A stretch of DNA of 64,000 bases. Source: Pseudomonas massiliensis (GTDB lineage Bacteria > Pseudomonadota > Gammaproteobacteria > Pseudomonadales > Pseudomonadaceae). The notes under the pieces were generated by a model. That model ran no database searches, had not been told where the DNA came from, and worked only from the letters and a program-made list of their open reading frames with translations. Within the stretch, counting starts at the first letter, position 1; each line of letters starts with the position of its first letter. The stretch lies in NCBI RefSeq assembly GCF_000826105.1, contig NZ_CCYK01000007.1:1984001-2048000 (forward strand), in the 5' to 3' direction. Positions 26,041 to 34,323 of this stretch are shown piece by piece. The position numbers and the translations under genes were made by a program.

Positions 26041-26826
26041 ATGGATATGGGCTTTCTTGGGTTCACCCTCGCAGGATTGCTGGTTGGCTTCATCGTAGGC
26101 ATGACCGGCGTAGGGGGTGGCTCACTGATGACACCGATCCTGCTGTGGTTCGGCATCAATCCCGCCACTGCAGTGGGCACCGACTTGCTCTACGCGGCCA
26201 TTACCAAATGTAGCGGTGTGTGGGTTCACGGACGCAATCGGAATATCGATTGGGCCATCACCGGCTGGTTGAGCCTGGGCAGTGTGCCGGCGGCCGCAGT
26301 CACGCTCTGGCTACTGCATAACCTCAACGCCGACACCCATGCACTCAACAGCCTGATTCGCACGGCCCTGGCGTACGTTCTGTTTCTGACCGCCCTGGCG
26401 ATCCTGTTGCGCGGCCCCTTGCTGGCCTTCGCCAGCCGCCACGCCGGCGATCGTTATCGCCTCAGCCCAAAAGGCCTGAACGCCTGTACGGTCGTCACCG
26501 GGGTCGTGCTCGGCGCCATGGTATCGCTGACGTCCATCGGTGCCGGAGCCCTCGGCACCGTTGCCCTGTTCATGCTTTACCCCTTCCTTGCCACGCGCCG
26601 CCTGGTGGGCACGGAGATCGCCCATGCGGTACCGCTTACCCTGGTCGCGGGGCTGGGCCATGCAGGCATGGGAAACATGGACTGGTCGCTACTGGGTCAT
26701 CTACTGATCGGCTCGCTGCCAGGCATCTACCTGGGAAGCCACCTTTCCGGGCGCGTGCCGGATCGGGTATTGCGCCCGGCGCTGGCAATCATGCTCGGGC
26801 TGATCGGACTGAAGCTCTTGCACTGA
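26041..26826 (+). CDS. TauE/SafE-family (sulfite exporter type) membrane protein
   Basis: A 261-residue protein with about eight membrane helices. It carries both TauE/SafE half-repeats: GLLVGFIVGMTGVGGGSLMTPILLWFGINPATAVGTDLLYA at the N-terminus and VVTGVVLGAMVSLTSIGAGALGTVALFMLYP in the middle. Members export sulfite, sulfoacetate or other organosulfonates or take up acids; the cargo here is unknown. The start at 26041 has only a weak AAAGA ribosome site, and codon 3 (ATG at 26047) is an alternative. The upstream 238 bp hold no gene that I can support. Confidence 0.85.
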   Translation: MDMGFLGFTLAGLLVGFIVGMTGVGGGSLMTPILLWFGINPATAVGTDLLYAAITKCSGVWVHGRNRNIDWAITGWLSLGSVPAAAVTLWLLHNLNADTHALNSLIRTALAYVLFLTALAILLRGPLLAFASRHAGDRYRLSPKGLNACTVVTGVVLGAMVSLTSIGAGALGTVALFMLYPFLATRRLVGTEIAHAVPLTLVAGLGHAGMGNMDWSLLGHLLIGSLPGIYLGSHLSGRVPDRVLRPALAIMLGLIGLKLLH

Positions 26827-26834
26827 CCAGTGCC

Positions 26835-27071
26835 TTAGAGGCTGCGCAGAATCCAGGCCAGGCTACGCCAGGGGTACTGCTCGCCAAGGGTACTGGCAGC
26901 GCAACCGGGATCGTGCAGGAAGGCCCGGTCAGCCTGGGTGGCGAACTGGACACTATGGCAATATGGACAGCGGATCATGTCCGCTTCCAAACGCCATTGA
27001 CGGCCCCATTCGGCGAGTTCCTCGGCCATGCGCTGGTGGCCGGCGCGACGCTCGTCGTTACTGAACTTCAC
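26835..27071 (-). CDS. Small CPYC-motif hypothetical protein
   Basis: A 78-residue protein starting at GTG 27071, chosen because AGGAGG lies 5 bases upstream. The N-terminal half is a charged helix (NDERRAGHQRMAEELAEWGRQWRLEAD), followed by MIRCPYCHSVQFAT and a third cysteine in HDPGCAAS. The C-x2-C-H pattern suggests a small zinc or metal site, but a full zinc ribbon is not present. No signal peptide. It converges with the TauE gene at 8 bases. Function unknown. Confidence 0.6.
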   Translation of the reverse strand: MKFSNDERRAGHQRMAEELAEWGRQWRLEADMIRCPYCHSVQFATQADRAFLHDPGCAASTLGEQYPWRSLAWILRSL

Positions 27072-27251
27072 CCTGCCCTCCTGACTAGCGTGAATGCCAC
27101 GCGAGCGTACAGTAAGGCGGATCAATAGCCTAGCGGCACGAAAGGGGCCTGCGATCGATCTCTGGCTTGCCCGGAAGATCGGCCCGACAGTTCCGGGAGG
27201 CATGGGCCCCGGCCATCTCGTGCCCCAGGGCACGAGGCAGCCATGAAGCCA

Positions 27252-27584
27252 TCAGAGACAGTCACGCGCCATGTCGGTCCAGCCGTTGGTACCGGCCCAA
27301 TCAGGCGGCAGGAAGACGCGCACCTGGGCCCCCTGGCCAGCGCGGTTCACCTGAGCCCAGGCTGGCGCAGCGGTATAGGCAGCTTCCACGGTGAGCTTGT
27401 AGCCCATCGGAGTTTCCTCCTGGCGCAGGCCTGGCTTGAAGGCCGACCACTTGGGCGCCAGGCATTGGACATACGCCTCCGCGCTCTTGGTCGTGGTAGC
27501 GTCCAGGGGCGCGCGCGGGTCCGCCGCCTTGCTGGCGCAACCGGCCAGCATCATCAAGCCCATTATCGTCGTTAGCCGCCGCAT
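27252..27584 (-). CDS. Small putative lipoprotein
   Basis: A 110-residue protein with a lipoprotein signal MRRLTTIMGLMMLAGCAS (lipidated Cys16). The mature domain has the pattern SAEAYVQCLAPKWSAF and GYKLTVEA with a second late cysteine (ARDCL), like the similarly sized lipoprotein at 34324, which has the same early Cys-x-A-LA and late Cys arrangement. Both may belong to one small family in this genus. Function unknown. Confidence 0.7.
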   Translation of the reverse strand: MRRLTTIMGLMMLAGCASKAADPRAPLDATTTKSAEAYVQCLAPKWSAFKPGLRQEETPMGYKLTVEAAYTAAPAWAQVNRAGQGAQVRVFLPPDWAGTNGWTDMARDCL

Positions 27585-27721
27585 GTCGTTCCCTCATTTA
27601 CCTAATGGTTGGTTGCACTCTAAGCCACCCGCTTCGTTTCAGCGAGGGGTGGCCATCATTATTCTGATACGCTTTTTTATCGACGATCTGCTGCTGTTAT
27701 CCAAACTCAGGCAGGCGCATC

Positions 27722-27847
27722 ATGAAGCCCTCTTCAGCTCCTAACGAGGATAGCCAAATGGACGGTCTGATCATGCTTGCCATCGTCGCTGGCACACTGG
27801 GTTCGTTCGCCTATGTGATGTACCTGATCCACAAGGAAAACTCCTAA
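27722..27847 (+). CDS. Small single-pass membrane protein (41 or 29 residues)
   Basis: A short gene with two in-frame starts. From the ATG at 27722 it encodes 41 residues (MKPSSAPNEDSQ extension); from the ATG at 27758, preceded by GAGGA 7 bases upstream, 29 residues. The core MDGLIMLAIVAGTLGSFAYV is one membrane helix and ends with a short basic/polar tail, YLIHKENS. This is the shape of small bioenergetic or transport-subunit accessory proteins, but no family is recognised. It ends tail-to-tail with the DUF1652 gene, overlapping 4 bases. Confidence 0.5.
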   Translation: MKPSSAPNEDSQMDGLIMLAIVAGTLGSFAYVMYLIHKENS

Positions 27848-28116
27848 CGCTGCGGCCCGCTTCCCTGTCGTTTGTCGCGCGCAAACCACTCCTGATTGGC
27901 CTGCAACTCCTGCCGCAGCTCCGCCACCAGATTCGAGATCGCCCGGATATTGGTCAGCGGAGCCAGAGGCACCCCTACCACCAGCAAATCGATATGGCCA
28001 TTGGCAGGATCAGTGACCTCGATCGTGATCGTTCCGCCGTCGTGCACCATGCAACTGCAGTGCAGCGGCAGGAAGCTGGACTGGATGATCTTGATCACCT
28101 CATGCTTTGGTATCAC
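27844..28116 (-). CDS. DUF1652 family small protein
   Basis: A 90-residue protein of the DUF1652 family, which is common in Pseudomonas and has no known function. The family pattern is visible: IIQSSFLPLHCSCMV, then TITIEVTDPANGHIDLLVVGVPLAPL, then NIRAISNLVAELRQEL. The start is GTG at 28116 with GGAGGAG 5 bases upstream; an ATG further upstream (28170) has no site. No signal peptide. It ends at a 4-base convergent overlap with a tiny membrane-protein gene. Confidence 0.72.
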   Translation of the reverse strand: MIPKHEVIKIIQSSFLPLHCSCMVHDGGTITIEVTDPANGHIDLLVVGVPLAPLTNIRAISNLVAELRQELQANQEWFARDKRQGSGPQR

Positions 28117-28235
28117 TGACGCTCCTCCCCATACATGCGCGGTCGCGAACGCTTCACGCTGGTGATACATCAGAGTGCTAGCAGGCTGGACCGTTCCCTA
28201 GGTCCGAAGTGTCGAATACGCTGGCGTTGAAAGCA

Positions 28236-28270
28236 GAACGGCCGGTCATCCCAGGGATGACCGGCCGTTC
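28236..28270 (-). terminator. Intrinsic terminator after ahpF
   Basis: A perfect 35-bp palindrome, 17-bp arms around 28253, within 20 bases of the ahpF stop. The minus strand continues with CTGCTTTC, a poor but present U-rich stretch. Confidence 0.7.
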
Positions 28271-28289
28271 CAGTACCGCGCAGGGCGGA

Positions 28290-29852
28290 TCAGGCGGGTG
28301 CCGATGTACGGATCAGATGATCGAAGGCGGCCAGGGAGGCCTTGGCGCCCTCACCCATCGCGATGATGATCTGCTTGTAAGGCACCGTCGTCACGTCGCC
28401 AGCGGCAAAGATACCTGGCAGGTCCGTCTCGCCACGGGCATCTACCATGATCTCGCCACGCCCGGACAGCTCGATGGCGCCCTTGAGCCAGTCGGTATTA
28501 GGTAGCAGGCCGATCTGCACGAAAATACCTTCCAGTTCGAGCTTGTGCAGGTCGCCGGTCTGGCGGTCCTTGTAGGTCAGGCCGTTCACCTTCTGCCCGT
28601 CGCCGTTGACTTCGGTGGTCAACGCACTGGTAATCACCTTCACATTCGGCAGGCTGGTCAGCTTGCGCTGCAATACCGCATCGGCGCGCAGCTGGCTGTC
28701 GAACTCGATCAGGGTGACCTGACTCACAATACCGGCCAGGTCGATCGCGGCCTCGACACCCGAGTTGCCGCCACCGATCACCGCTACGCGCTTGCCCTTG
28801 AACAAGGGGCCGTCACAGTGGGGGCAATAGGCGACGCCGCGGTTGCGGTACTGCTGCTCGCCGGGCACGTTCATTTCCCGCCAGCGCGCACCGGTGGCGA
28901 TGATGACCGAACGAGCCTTGAGCGAGGCGCCACCGGCGAAACGCACCTCATGAAGGTCTCCATTACGGCCTGGGATCAGCTGCTCGGCACGTTGCAGATT
29001 CATGATGTCGACATCGTACTGCTTGACGTGCTCTTCCAGCGCTGTCGCCAGCTTAGGGCCTTCGGTCTCCTTCACCGAGATGAAGTTCTCGATCGCCAAG
29101 GTATCGAGCACCTGACCACCGAAGCGCTCGGCGGCCACGCCTGTACGGATACCCTTGCGCGCGGCATACACTGCCGCCGCAGCGCCGGCGGGGCCGCCGC
29201 CAATGACCAATACGTCGAATGCGGCCTTGGCGTTCAGTTTCTCGGCCTGACGGGCGCCAGCGTTGCTGTCGAGCTTGGCCAGGATTTCTTCCAGGCCCAT
29301 GCGGCCCTGGCCGAAGGGTTCGCCATTGAGGTACACACTAGGTACCGCCATCACCTGGCGTTCTTCGACTTCGGCCTGGAACAGCGCGCCGTCGATGGCC
29401 ACGTGCTTGATGGACGGGTTGAGCACGGCCATCAGGTTAAGGGCCTGGACCACGTCCGGACAGTTCTGGCACGACAGCGAGAAATAGGTTTCGAAGCGGA
29501 ATTCGCCCTTCAGGGCGGCGATCTGCTCCAGCGTATCGGCGCCGGCCTTGGACGGATGCCCGCCTACCTGCAGCAAGGCCAGTACCAGCGAAGTGAATTC
29601 GTGCCCCATGGGAAGACCGGCGAAGCGCAGGCTGATATTCCCGTTCGGGCGATTGATCGTGAAAGACGGCTTGCGCGCGTCATTGCCATCATCGCGCAGG
29701 GTGATCAGCGACGACAGGCTTTTGATATCTTGCAGCAGTTCCAACAGTTCGCGGGATTTCGCACCGTCATCGAGGGAAGCGACCAACTCGATCGGTTGAC
29801 TGACCCGCTCCAGGTAAGACTTGAGCTGGGATTTGAGATTTGCGTCCAACAT
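28290..29852 (-). CDS. ahpF: Alkyl hydroperoxide reductase subunit F
   Basis: A 520-residue FAD disulfide reductase that passes electrons from NADH to AhpC. The N-terminal double thioredoxin fold has redox pair Cys128/Cys131 (SCQNCPD); the thioredoxin-reductase-like part has the FAD site VLVIGGGPAGAAAAVYAAR (about 214-232) and the second pair Cys343/Cys346 (YCPHCDG), then the NADH site VAVIGGGNSGVEAAID. The length equals that of known AhpF. It follows ahpC with a 127-bp gap holding a hairpin, so expression may be lower than that of ahpC. Confidence 0.96.
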   Translation of the reverse strand: MLDANLKSQLKSYLERVSQPIELVASLDDGAKSRELLELLQDIKSLSSLITLRDDGNDARKPSFTINRPNGNISLRFAGLPMGHEFTSLVLALLQVGGHPSKAGADTLEQIAALKGEFRFETYFSLSCQNCPDVVQALNLMAVLNPSIKHVAIDGALFQAEVEERQVMAVPSVYLNGEPFGQGRMGLEEILAKLDSNAGARQAEKLNAKAAFDVLVIGGGPAGAAAAVYAARKGIRTGVAAERFGGQVLDTLAIENFISVKETEGPKLATALEEHVKQYDVDIMNLQRAEQLIPGRNGDLHEVRFAGGASLKARSVIIATGARWREMNVPGEQQYRNRGVAYCPHCDGPLFKGKRVAVIGGGNSGVEAAIDLAGIVSQVTLIEFDSQLRADAVLQRKLTSLPNVKVITSALTTEVNGDGQKVNGLTYKDRQTGDLHKLELEGIFVQIGLLPNTDWLKGAIELSGRGEIMVDARGETDLPGIFAAGDVTTVPYKQIIIAMGEGAKASLAAFDHLIRTSAPA

Positions 29853-29887
29853 ACGGGCGATGTCCTCTTGCTTGCATTCGGTTCTGA

Positions 29888-29919
29888 AACAAAAACGCCC
29901 AGGCGACGACGCCCGGGCG
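29888..29919 (-). terminator. Intercistronic terminator/attenuator between ahpC and ahpF
   Basis: In the minus-strand direction the stem is CGCCCGGGCG-tcgt-CGCCTGGGCG followed by TTTTTGTTTC: a complete intrinsic terminator inside the ahpC-ahpF operon. Partial read-through would give much AhpC and little AhpF, the ratio expected for this peroxidase. Confidence 0.75.
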
Positions 29920-29979
29920 CTTTCGTGGGCGGAGTTGACGCTCAGTGAAGGCGGCTCACCGCCCAGTACCGAGTCACAG

Positions 29980-30543
29980 TTAGATCTTGCCGATCAGGTC
30001 CAGGGACGGGGCCAGGGTAGCCTCGCCTTCTTTCCACTTGGCTGGGCAGACTTCGCCCGGGTGCGCGGCCACGTACTGGGCAGCCTTGACCTTGCGCAGC
30101 AGTTCCAGCGCGTCACGGCCGATGCCGCCGTCGGTGATTTCGACGATCTTGATCTGGCCTTCCGGGTTGATCACGAAGGTGCCACGGTCAGCGATACCGG
30201 CTTCTTCGATCAGTACGTCGAAGTTGCGGGAAATCACGTGAGTCGGGTCAGCGATCATCGGGTACTGGATCTTGCTGATGGTGTCCGAGGTGTCGTGCCA
30301 GGCTTTGTGAGTGAAGTGAGTGTCGGTGGACACGCTGTAGATTTCCACGCCCAGCTTCTGGAACTCGGCATAGTTGTCAGCCAGGTCGCCCAATTCGGTC
30401 GGGCAGACGAAGGTGAAGTCTGCGGGGTAGAAGAACACCACAGACCACTTGCCTTTCAGGTCGGCCTCGGTGACTTCCACGAACTTGCCGTTATGGAAGG
30501 CCTGGGCTTTGAAGGGCTTGATCTGGCTGTTGATGATAGGCAT
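29980..30543 (-). CDS. ahpC: Alkyl hydroperoxide reductase subunit C (2-Cys peroxiredoxin)
   Basis: A 187-residue typical 2-Cys peroxiredoxin reducing H2O2 and organic peroxides. The peroxidatic Cys47 is in FTFVCPTE and the resolving Cys166 in GEVCPAKW. The start at 30543 follows AAGGAG by 8 bases and gives the standard AhpC length; a longer in-frame ATG at 30633 lies inside the promoter region. An OxyR-type site at 30610-30646 and a -10-like element precede it. It is partnered by ahpF downstream. Confidence 0.96.
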   Translation of the reverse strand: MPIINSQIKPFKAQAFHNGKFVEVTEADLKGKWSVVFFYPADFTFVCPTELGDLADNYAEFQKLGVEIYSVSTDTHFTHKAWHDTSDTISKIQYPMIADPTHVISRNFDVLIEEAGIADRGTFVINPEGQIKIVEITDGGIGRDALELLRKVKAAQYVAAHPGEVCPAKWKEGEATLAPSLDLIGKI

Positions 30544-30580
30544 CGGTGAATCTCCTTGGTATGTAGTTGCGACTGGGTGA

Positions 30581-30586
30581 ATCTTA
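30581..30586 (-). promoter_or_regulatory. Likely -10 element of the ahpC promoter
   Basis: TAAGAT on the minus strand, 38 bases before the ahpC start, with no good -35 at 17 bp spacing. OxyR-activated promoters typically have a weak -35 overlapped by the regulator; the candidate OxyR box lies just upstream. Confidence 0.4.
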
Positions 30587-30609
30587 GCCACGAATGCTCT
30601 GGGACGCTC

Positions 30610-30646
30610 ATTGGCAATGCGCATGTTGCTCATTGGTTTTGCCTAT
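30610..30646. promoter_or_regulatory. OxyR box upstream of ahpC
   Basis: Four half-sites at exact 7-base spacings, ATTG-N7-GCAT-N7-ATTG-N7-CTAT, fitting the OxyR consensus ATAG-N7-CTAT-N7-ATAG-N7-CTAT in position and largely in sequence. Its inner end lies 66 bases from the ahpC start codon. Peroxide induction of ahpC through OxyR follows from the family's known regulation. Confidence 0.65.
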
Positions 30647-30973
30647 GAACACCGTTCGCGAGATGCAGGCTGAGAAACATGTGGCAGCACGGCTTTGTAT
30701 CTTAAGCCTGAGCGTGCGTAAAGCAGGTTACAGCACTGGCCAGGGCATCGGCGGGCATGGCCGCATGAGTAGTCGCCTAAGTCGCAGTGCCTTCAGAGGC
30801 GTTAAAAAGCTGGAAAAGCTGTCGAAAAATCAGTGGCTTAGCGGCGAATTTTCTTACATTGCTCTCGTCATCCGAGTTTTAAGGTGATCGCCATCGCAAG
30901 GCAGGGCCACCAAGGCCAAGCCCACTACACCCTATGCCCTGGGGACCTGTCGATCACTCACGGGAGCTACTTC
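30647..30973. other. Intergenic region between the ahpC promoter and an HTH gene
   Basis: 327 bp without a supportable gene. It begins with the distal side of the ahpC promoter and contains AT-rich tracts near 30800-30870 (GTTAAAAAGC, GAATTTTCTTAC) that may hold the promoter of the HTH gene at 30974. No operator is evident. Confidence 0.4.
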
Positions 30974-31219
30974 ATGCTGAGCACTACCCTGGCCACCTAC
31001 TTCCAGCAATCCGAGCCTGTACGCCTGACCAAAAAGGAAACCGCTGCCCTGGAATGGAGCGCGCGCGGAAAATCTTCATGGGAGATATCGCGCATCCTTG
31101 GTTGCAGCGAATCGGCCATCAACTTCCATTTCTGCAATATTCGTCGCAAGTTTGGAGTCAAATCGCGACACGTCGCTGTATTGCTCGCCCTGGAGCACAA
31201 TCTGATCAATCTCAATTAA
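30974..31219 (+). CDS. HTH-only LuxR-type DNA-binding protein
   Basis: An 81-residue protein that is little more than a LuxR C-terminal helix-turn-helix: LTKKETAALEWSARGKSSWEISRILGCSESAINFHFCNIRRKFGVKSR at residues 16-63. There is no sensor or receiver domain. GGGAG precedes the ATG at 30974. It sits 27 bases upstream of a NarL-type response regulator on the same strand, so the two likely share a transcript. It could compete with or help that regulator at DNA. Not matched to a named gene. Confidence 0.75.
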   Translation: MLSTTLATYFQQSEPVRLTKKETAALEWSARGKSSWEISRILGCSESAINFHFCNIRRKFGVKSRHVAVLLALEHNLINLN

Positions 31220-31246
31220 GGCACAGTATCCAGAGGGAATTACCAT

Positions 31247-31891
31247 ATGGGGCTGAACCTAGTAATCGCGGACGATCATCCTGTCGCGCTGCACGGCTTG
31301 CGTAGCTGGCTGGAGCGGCTCCCACGTGAGCGCTTCAGGGTCGCGGCTACCGCCACCGATGGCACCGGTGTGCTTGCCTGCCTCAGGGGTCGGGATTGTG
31401 ATTTGCTGCTGATGGACTGGTACATGCCTGACCCGGGCGGCCTCGAGGGCCACCTGCTGCTCCGGCAGGTGGCCCAACGCTTCCCACGGCTGGCCGTGGT
31501 AGTGATGACGACCTCGTTACAACCAACAGTACTTGGCGCTGCCCTGGCGGCGGGCGCCAAGGGCCTGTTCGACAAGCGCAGCCCCCTGGCCGATCTGGTT
31601 CGCATCCTGCGCGAGGCGGCGCGAGGTGGGCTGGCTGTGAGCCCCGGTTTCGAAGCGCTGCTAGATCGCCGCTATCTCAGCCGGCACCACTGGGGCGGCG
31701 TCAATGCACATCATCTCACCGCAAGGGAACGGGAAGTGCTGTCGCTCAGTGACGCCGGCTTCAATGGCAGAACCATCGCGGCCCGATTATCGCGCAGCGA
31801 AAAAACCATCAGCCGACAACGGCGCGCGGCTCTGGACAAACTGGGCCTGAACCCAGACGCCGAACCGCCCTACTTCTACCCATTTTCCTAG
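31247..31891 (+). CDS. NarL/FixJ-type response regulator without nearby sensor
   Basis: A 214-residue two-domain regulator. The receiver (1-120) has the acidic pair Asp9/Asp10 (IADDHP) and phospho-acceptor Asp57 (LLLMDWYMP); the LuxR-type HTH (about 148-205) reads LTAREREVLSLSDAGFNGRTIAARLSRSEKTISRQRRAALDKLG. No histidine kinase is adjacent; the HTH-only gene just upstream is the likely operon partner. The nearest kinase, at 9411, is a hybrid, too distant to claim as partner. GAGGGA lies before the start. Converges on gor. Confidence 0.85.
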   Translation: MGLNLVIADDHPVALHGLRSWLERLPRERFRVAATATDGTGVLACLRGRDCDLLLMDWYMPDPGGLEGHLLLRQVAQRFPRLAVVVMTTSLQPTVLGAALAAGAKGLFDKRSPLADLVRILREAARGGLAVSPGFEALLDRRYLSRHHWGGVNAHHLTAREREVLSLSDAGFNGRTIAARLSRSEKTISRQRRAALDKLGLNPDAEPPYFYPFS

Positions 31892-31905
31892 GCTTGAGCC
31901 AGCGC

Positions 31906-33261
31906 TCATTCGCCCACCGCGGTGCGCATCGTGACGAATTCCTCGGCGGCCGTGGGGTGCACGCCCAGGGTTTCGTCGAAAATGGCCTTCGTAGCCCCTG
32001 CCTTGAGCGCCACGGCGAGCCCCTGGACGATCTCGCCGGCGTCAGGCCCGACCATGTGGCACCCGAGCACGCGGTCGGTCTGCGCATCGACTATCAGCTT
32101 CATATAGGTACGTTCCGCGATATCCGTCAGCGTGTACTTCATGGGCCGGAAACGGCTTTCGAAAATGCGCACCGCATACCCTTCTTCCCGGGCCTGAGCC
32201 TCGGTGAGGCCCACGGTGCCGATGGTAGGCTGGCTGAAGACTGCTGTCGGGATATTGCTGTAGTCCACCGGGCGATACTGTTCAGGCCGGTAAAGCCGAC
32301 GCGCTACGGCCATGCCTTCGGCCAGTGCCACCGGGGTCAGCTGTACCGTACCGGTGACATCGCCAAGCGCAAGGATGGAAGGCTCTTGCGTCTGGTAGTA
32401 CTCATCGACCTGGATATAACCGTGCTCGGTCAGAGTGACTCCAGTGTTTTCCAGGCCCAGGTTATCGAGCATGGGCCGCCGGCCAGTGGCATAGAGAATG
32501 CAATCGGCCTCTAACATCTGCCCGCTCTTGAGGTGAGCCTGGAGTGTGCCGCCATGCTTTTCGATGCGGGCGATGTCTGCATTGAAGCGCAAGTCCAGCC
32601 CCTTCTTGGTGAGTTCTTCTGCCAGATGGGTGCGCACACCCTGGTCAAAGCCCCGCAGGAAGAGGTCACCTCGATACAACTGTGTGGTCTGGGCTCCCAA
32701 CCCATGGAAAATGCCTGCGAATTCCACCGCTATATAGCCACCGCCCACTACGATGACACGCTCGGGCAAGCGCTCCAGGAAGAACGCTTCGTTGGAACTG
32801 ATGGCATGTTCCTTCCCGGGCAGGTCTGGAATGGCCGGCCAGCCCCCGGTGGCGATCAGGATACGCTCTGTACGGTAGCGCTGGCCTCCTACCTCTACGG
32901 TATGCGGGTCGAGGATGCGCGCGTGACCGTCGAGAACCGTAACCCCGCTATTGCCGAGCAGGTTGCGATAGATGCCGTTGAGCCGCTCGATTTCCTTGTT
33001 CTTGTTGGAAACCAGCGTAGCCCAGTCGAAACAGGGCTTGGAGGCTTCCCAGCCATAAGCCGAGGCGGCGTGAAAGTCTTCGGCGAAGTGTGACCCGTAG
33101 ACAAGCAGTTTCTTGGGTACGCAGCCGACGTTGACGCACGTGCCGCCCAGATATCGACTTTCAGCGACGGCAACACGAGCGCCGAAACCGGCAGAAAATC
33201 GAGCAGCCCTTACCCCGCCCGAGCCCGCGCCTATTACAAACAGATCATAGTCATATGACAT
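31906..33261 (-). CDS. gor: Glutathione-disulfide reductase
   Basis: A 451-residue flavoprotein that reduces GSSG with NADPH. The FAD motif is VIGAGSGGVRAAR (9-21); the redox disulfide is Cys42/Cys47 (GTCVNVGCVPKK); the NADPH site is VIVVGGGYIAVEFAGIF; and the dimer-interface catalytic His lies in GVHPTAAEE near the C-terminus. AGGAG precedes the start at a 7-8 base gap. It follows galU on the same strand, separated by a strong terminator in its leader. Confidence 0.95.
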   Translation of the reverse strand: MSYDYDLFVIGAGSGGVRAARFSAGFGARVAVAESRYLGGTCVNVGCVPKKLLVYGSHFAEDFHAASAYGWEASKPCFDWATLVSNKNKEIERLNGIYRNLLGNSGVTVLDGHARILDPHTVEVGGQRYRTERILIATGGWPAIPDLPGKEHAISSNEAFFLERLPERVIVVGGGYIAVEFAGIFHGLGAQTTQLYRGDLFLRGFDQGVRTHLAEELTKKGLDLRFNADIARIEKHGGTLQAHLKSGQMLEADCILYATGRRPMLDNLGLENTGVTLTEHGYIQVDEYYQTQEPSILALGDVTGTVQLTPVALAEGMAVARRLYRPEQYRPVDYSNIPTAVFSQPTIGTVGLTEAQAREEGYAVRIFESRFRPMKYTLTDIAERTYMKLIVDAQTDRVLGCHMVGPDAGEIVQGLAVALKAGATKAIFDETLGVHPTAAEEFVTMRTAVGE

Positions 33262-33281
33262 AAAAAAACTCCTGATGCGAA

Positions 33282-33312
33282 AACGCCGCCGTCCTCACAG
33301 GACGGCGGCGTT
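33282..33312 (-). terminator. Intrinsic terminator of galU
   Basis: A perfect hairpin AACGCCGCCGTCCT-cac-AGGACGGCGGCGTT followed on the minus strand by TTTTC, 31 bases after the galU stop. It separates galU from gor. Confidence 0.85.
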
Positions 33313-33343
33313 CAAGGTGCTGTCGGAAGCCCTGGGGCGCGAC

Positions 33344-34180
33344 TTACAGCTGGCCTTTCTTGTAGAAATTCTCGAAGCAGTAGTTGGTGGCTTCGATGTA
33401 GCCTTCGGCGCTACCGCAATCGAAACGCTGGCCCTTGAATTTATAGGCCAGGACACAGCCATCCTTGGCCTGCTTGAGCAAGGCGTCAGTGATCTGGATC
33501 TCGCCGCCCTTGCCTGGCTCGGTTTCCTCGATCAGCTTGAAGATGTCCGGCGTCAGGATATAGCGGCCGATGATCGCCAGGTTGGACGGCGCGTCTTCCG
33601 GCTTGGGCTTTTCCACCATGTTGTTCACACGATAGATATCATCGCGGATCATTTCTCCGGCAATGACCCCGTACTTGCTGGTTTCCTGAGGGTCCACTTC
33701 CTGGATCGCGACGATCGAGCAGCGGAACTGGTTGTACAGTTTCACCATCTGCTGCAGCACACCGTCGCCTTCGGGGTTGACGCACAGGTCGTCCGCCAGC
33801 ACCACGGCGAAGGGCTCGTCACCGATCAGCGGCCGGCCGGTAAGGATGGCATGGCCCAAACCTTTCATTTCGGTCTGGCGGGTATAGGAGAAGTTGCACT
33901 CGTCCAGCAAGCGACGAATGCCGACCAGGTATTTTTCCTTGTCGGTGTTACGGATCTGGTTTTCCAATTCGTAGCTGATATCGAAATGGTCTTCCAGCGC
34001 ACGCTTACCACGCCCGGTAACGATTGCAATACCGTTCAAGCCTGCCTGAAGCGCTTCTTCGACGCCGTACTGGATCAGCGGTTTGTTGACCACCGGCAGC
34101 ATTTCCTTCGGCATGGCCTTGGTAGCCGGCAAGAAGCGGGTACCGTAGCCGGCTGCCGGGAACAAGCATTTCTTGATCAT
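33344..34180 (-). CDS. galU: UTP-glucose-1-phosphate uridylyltransferase
   Basis: A 278-residue enzyme making UDP-glucose for exopolysaccharide, LPS core and trehalose. The nucleotidyl-transferase signature is at the N-terminus (FPAAGYGTRFLPATKAMPKEMLP), with the ADDLCV metal site near 130-135, VEKPKPE near 188-194 and GKGGEIQITDAL near 222-233. Its length is standard. pgm, which supplies its substrate glucose-1-phosphate, lies 5.7 kb away on the same strand but not in the same operon. Confidence 0.96.
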   Translation of the reverse strand: MIKKCLFPAAGYGTRFLPATKAMPKEMLPVVNKPLIQYGVEEALQAGLNGIAIVTGRGKRALEDHFDISYELENQIRNTDKEKYLVGIRRLLDECNFSYTRQTEMKGLGHAILTGRPLIGDEPFAVVLADDLCVNPEGDGVLQQMVKLYNQFRCSIVAIQEVDPQETSKYGVIAGEMIRDDIYRVNNMVEKPKPEDAPSNLAIIGRYILTPDIFKLIEETEPGKGGEIQITDALLKQAKDGCVLAYKFKGQRFDCGSAEGYIEATNYCFENFYKKGQL

Positions 34181-34323
34181 GAGGTGTCCTTGGTTCTAAG
34201 GGCGTTACGTACAAGTTCGGCGCAGTCTAATCACGCGCTACGAGGCTTACAATGGCTGCTTCGGAGCGGCTGCTGATTCTGTAGAAAAAAACCTCAGGCG
34301 TTAGTTCCGCTTCGCTGCTGCAA

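Noticed and set aside
28545..29948. Long plus-strand frame opposite ahpF
   Set aside because: It covers ahpF on the other strand, has no family pattern, and its composition follows the third-codon bias of ahpF. The same applies to frames at 41536-42942, 48033-49532, 56572-58383, 35437-36516 and 50337-51572.
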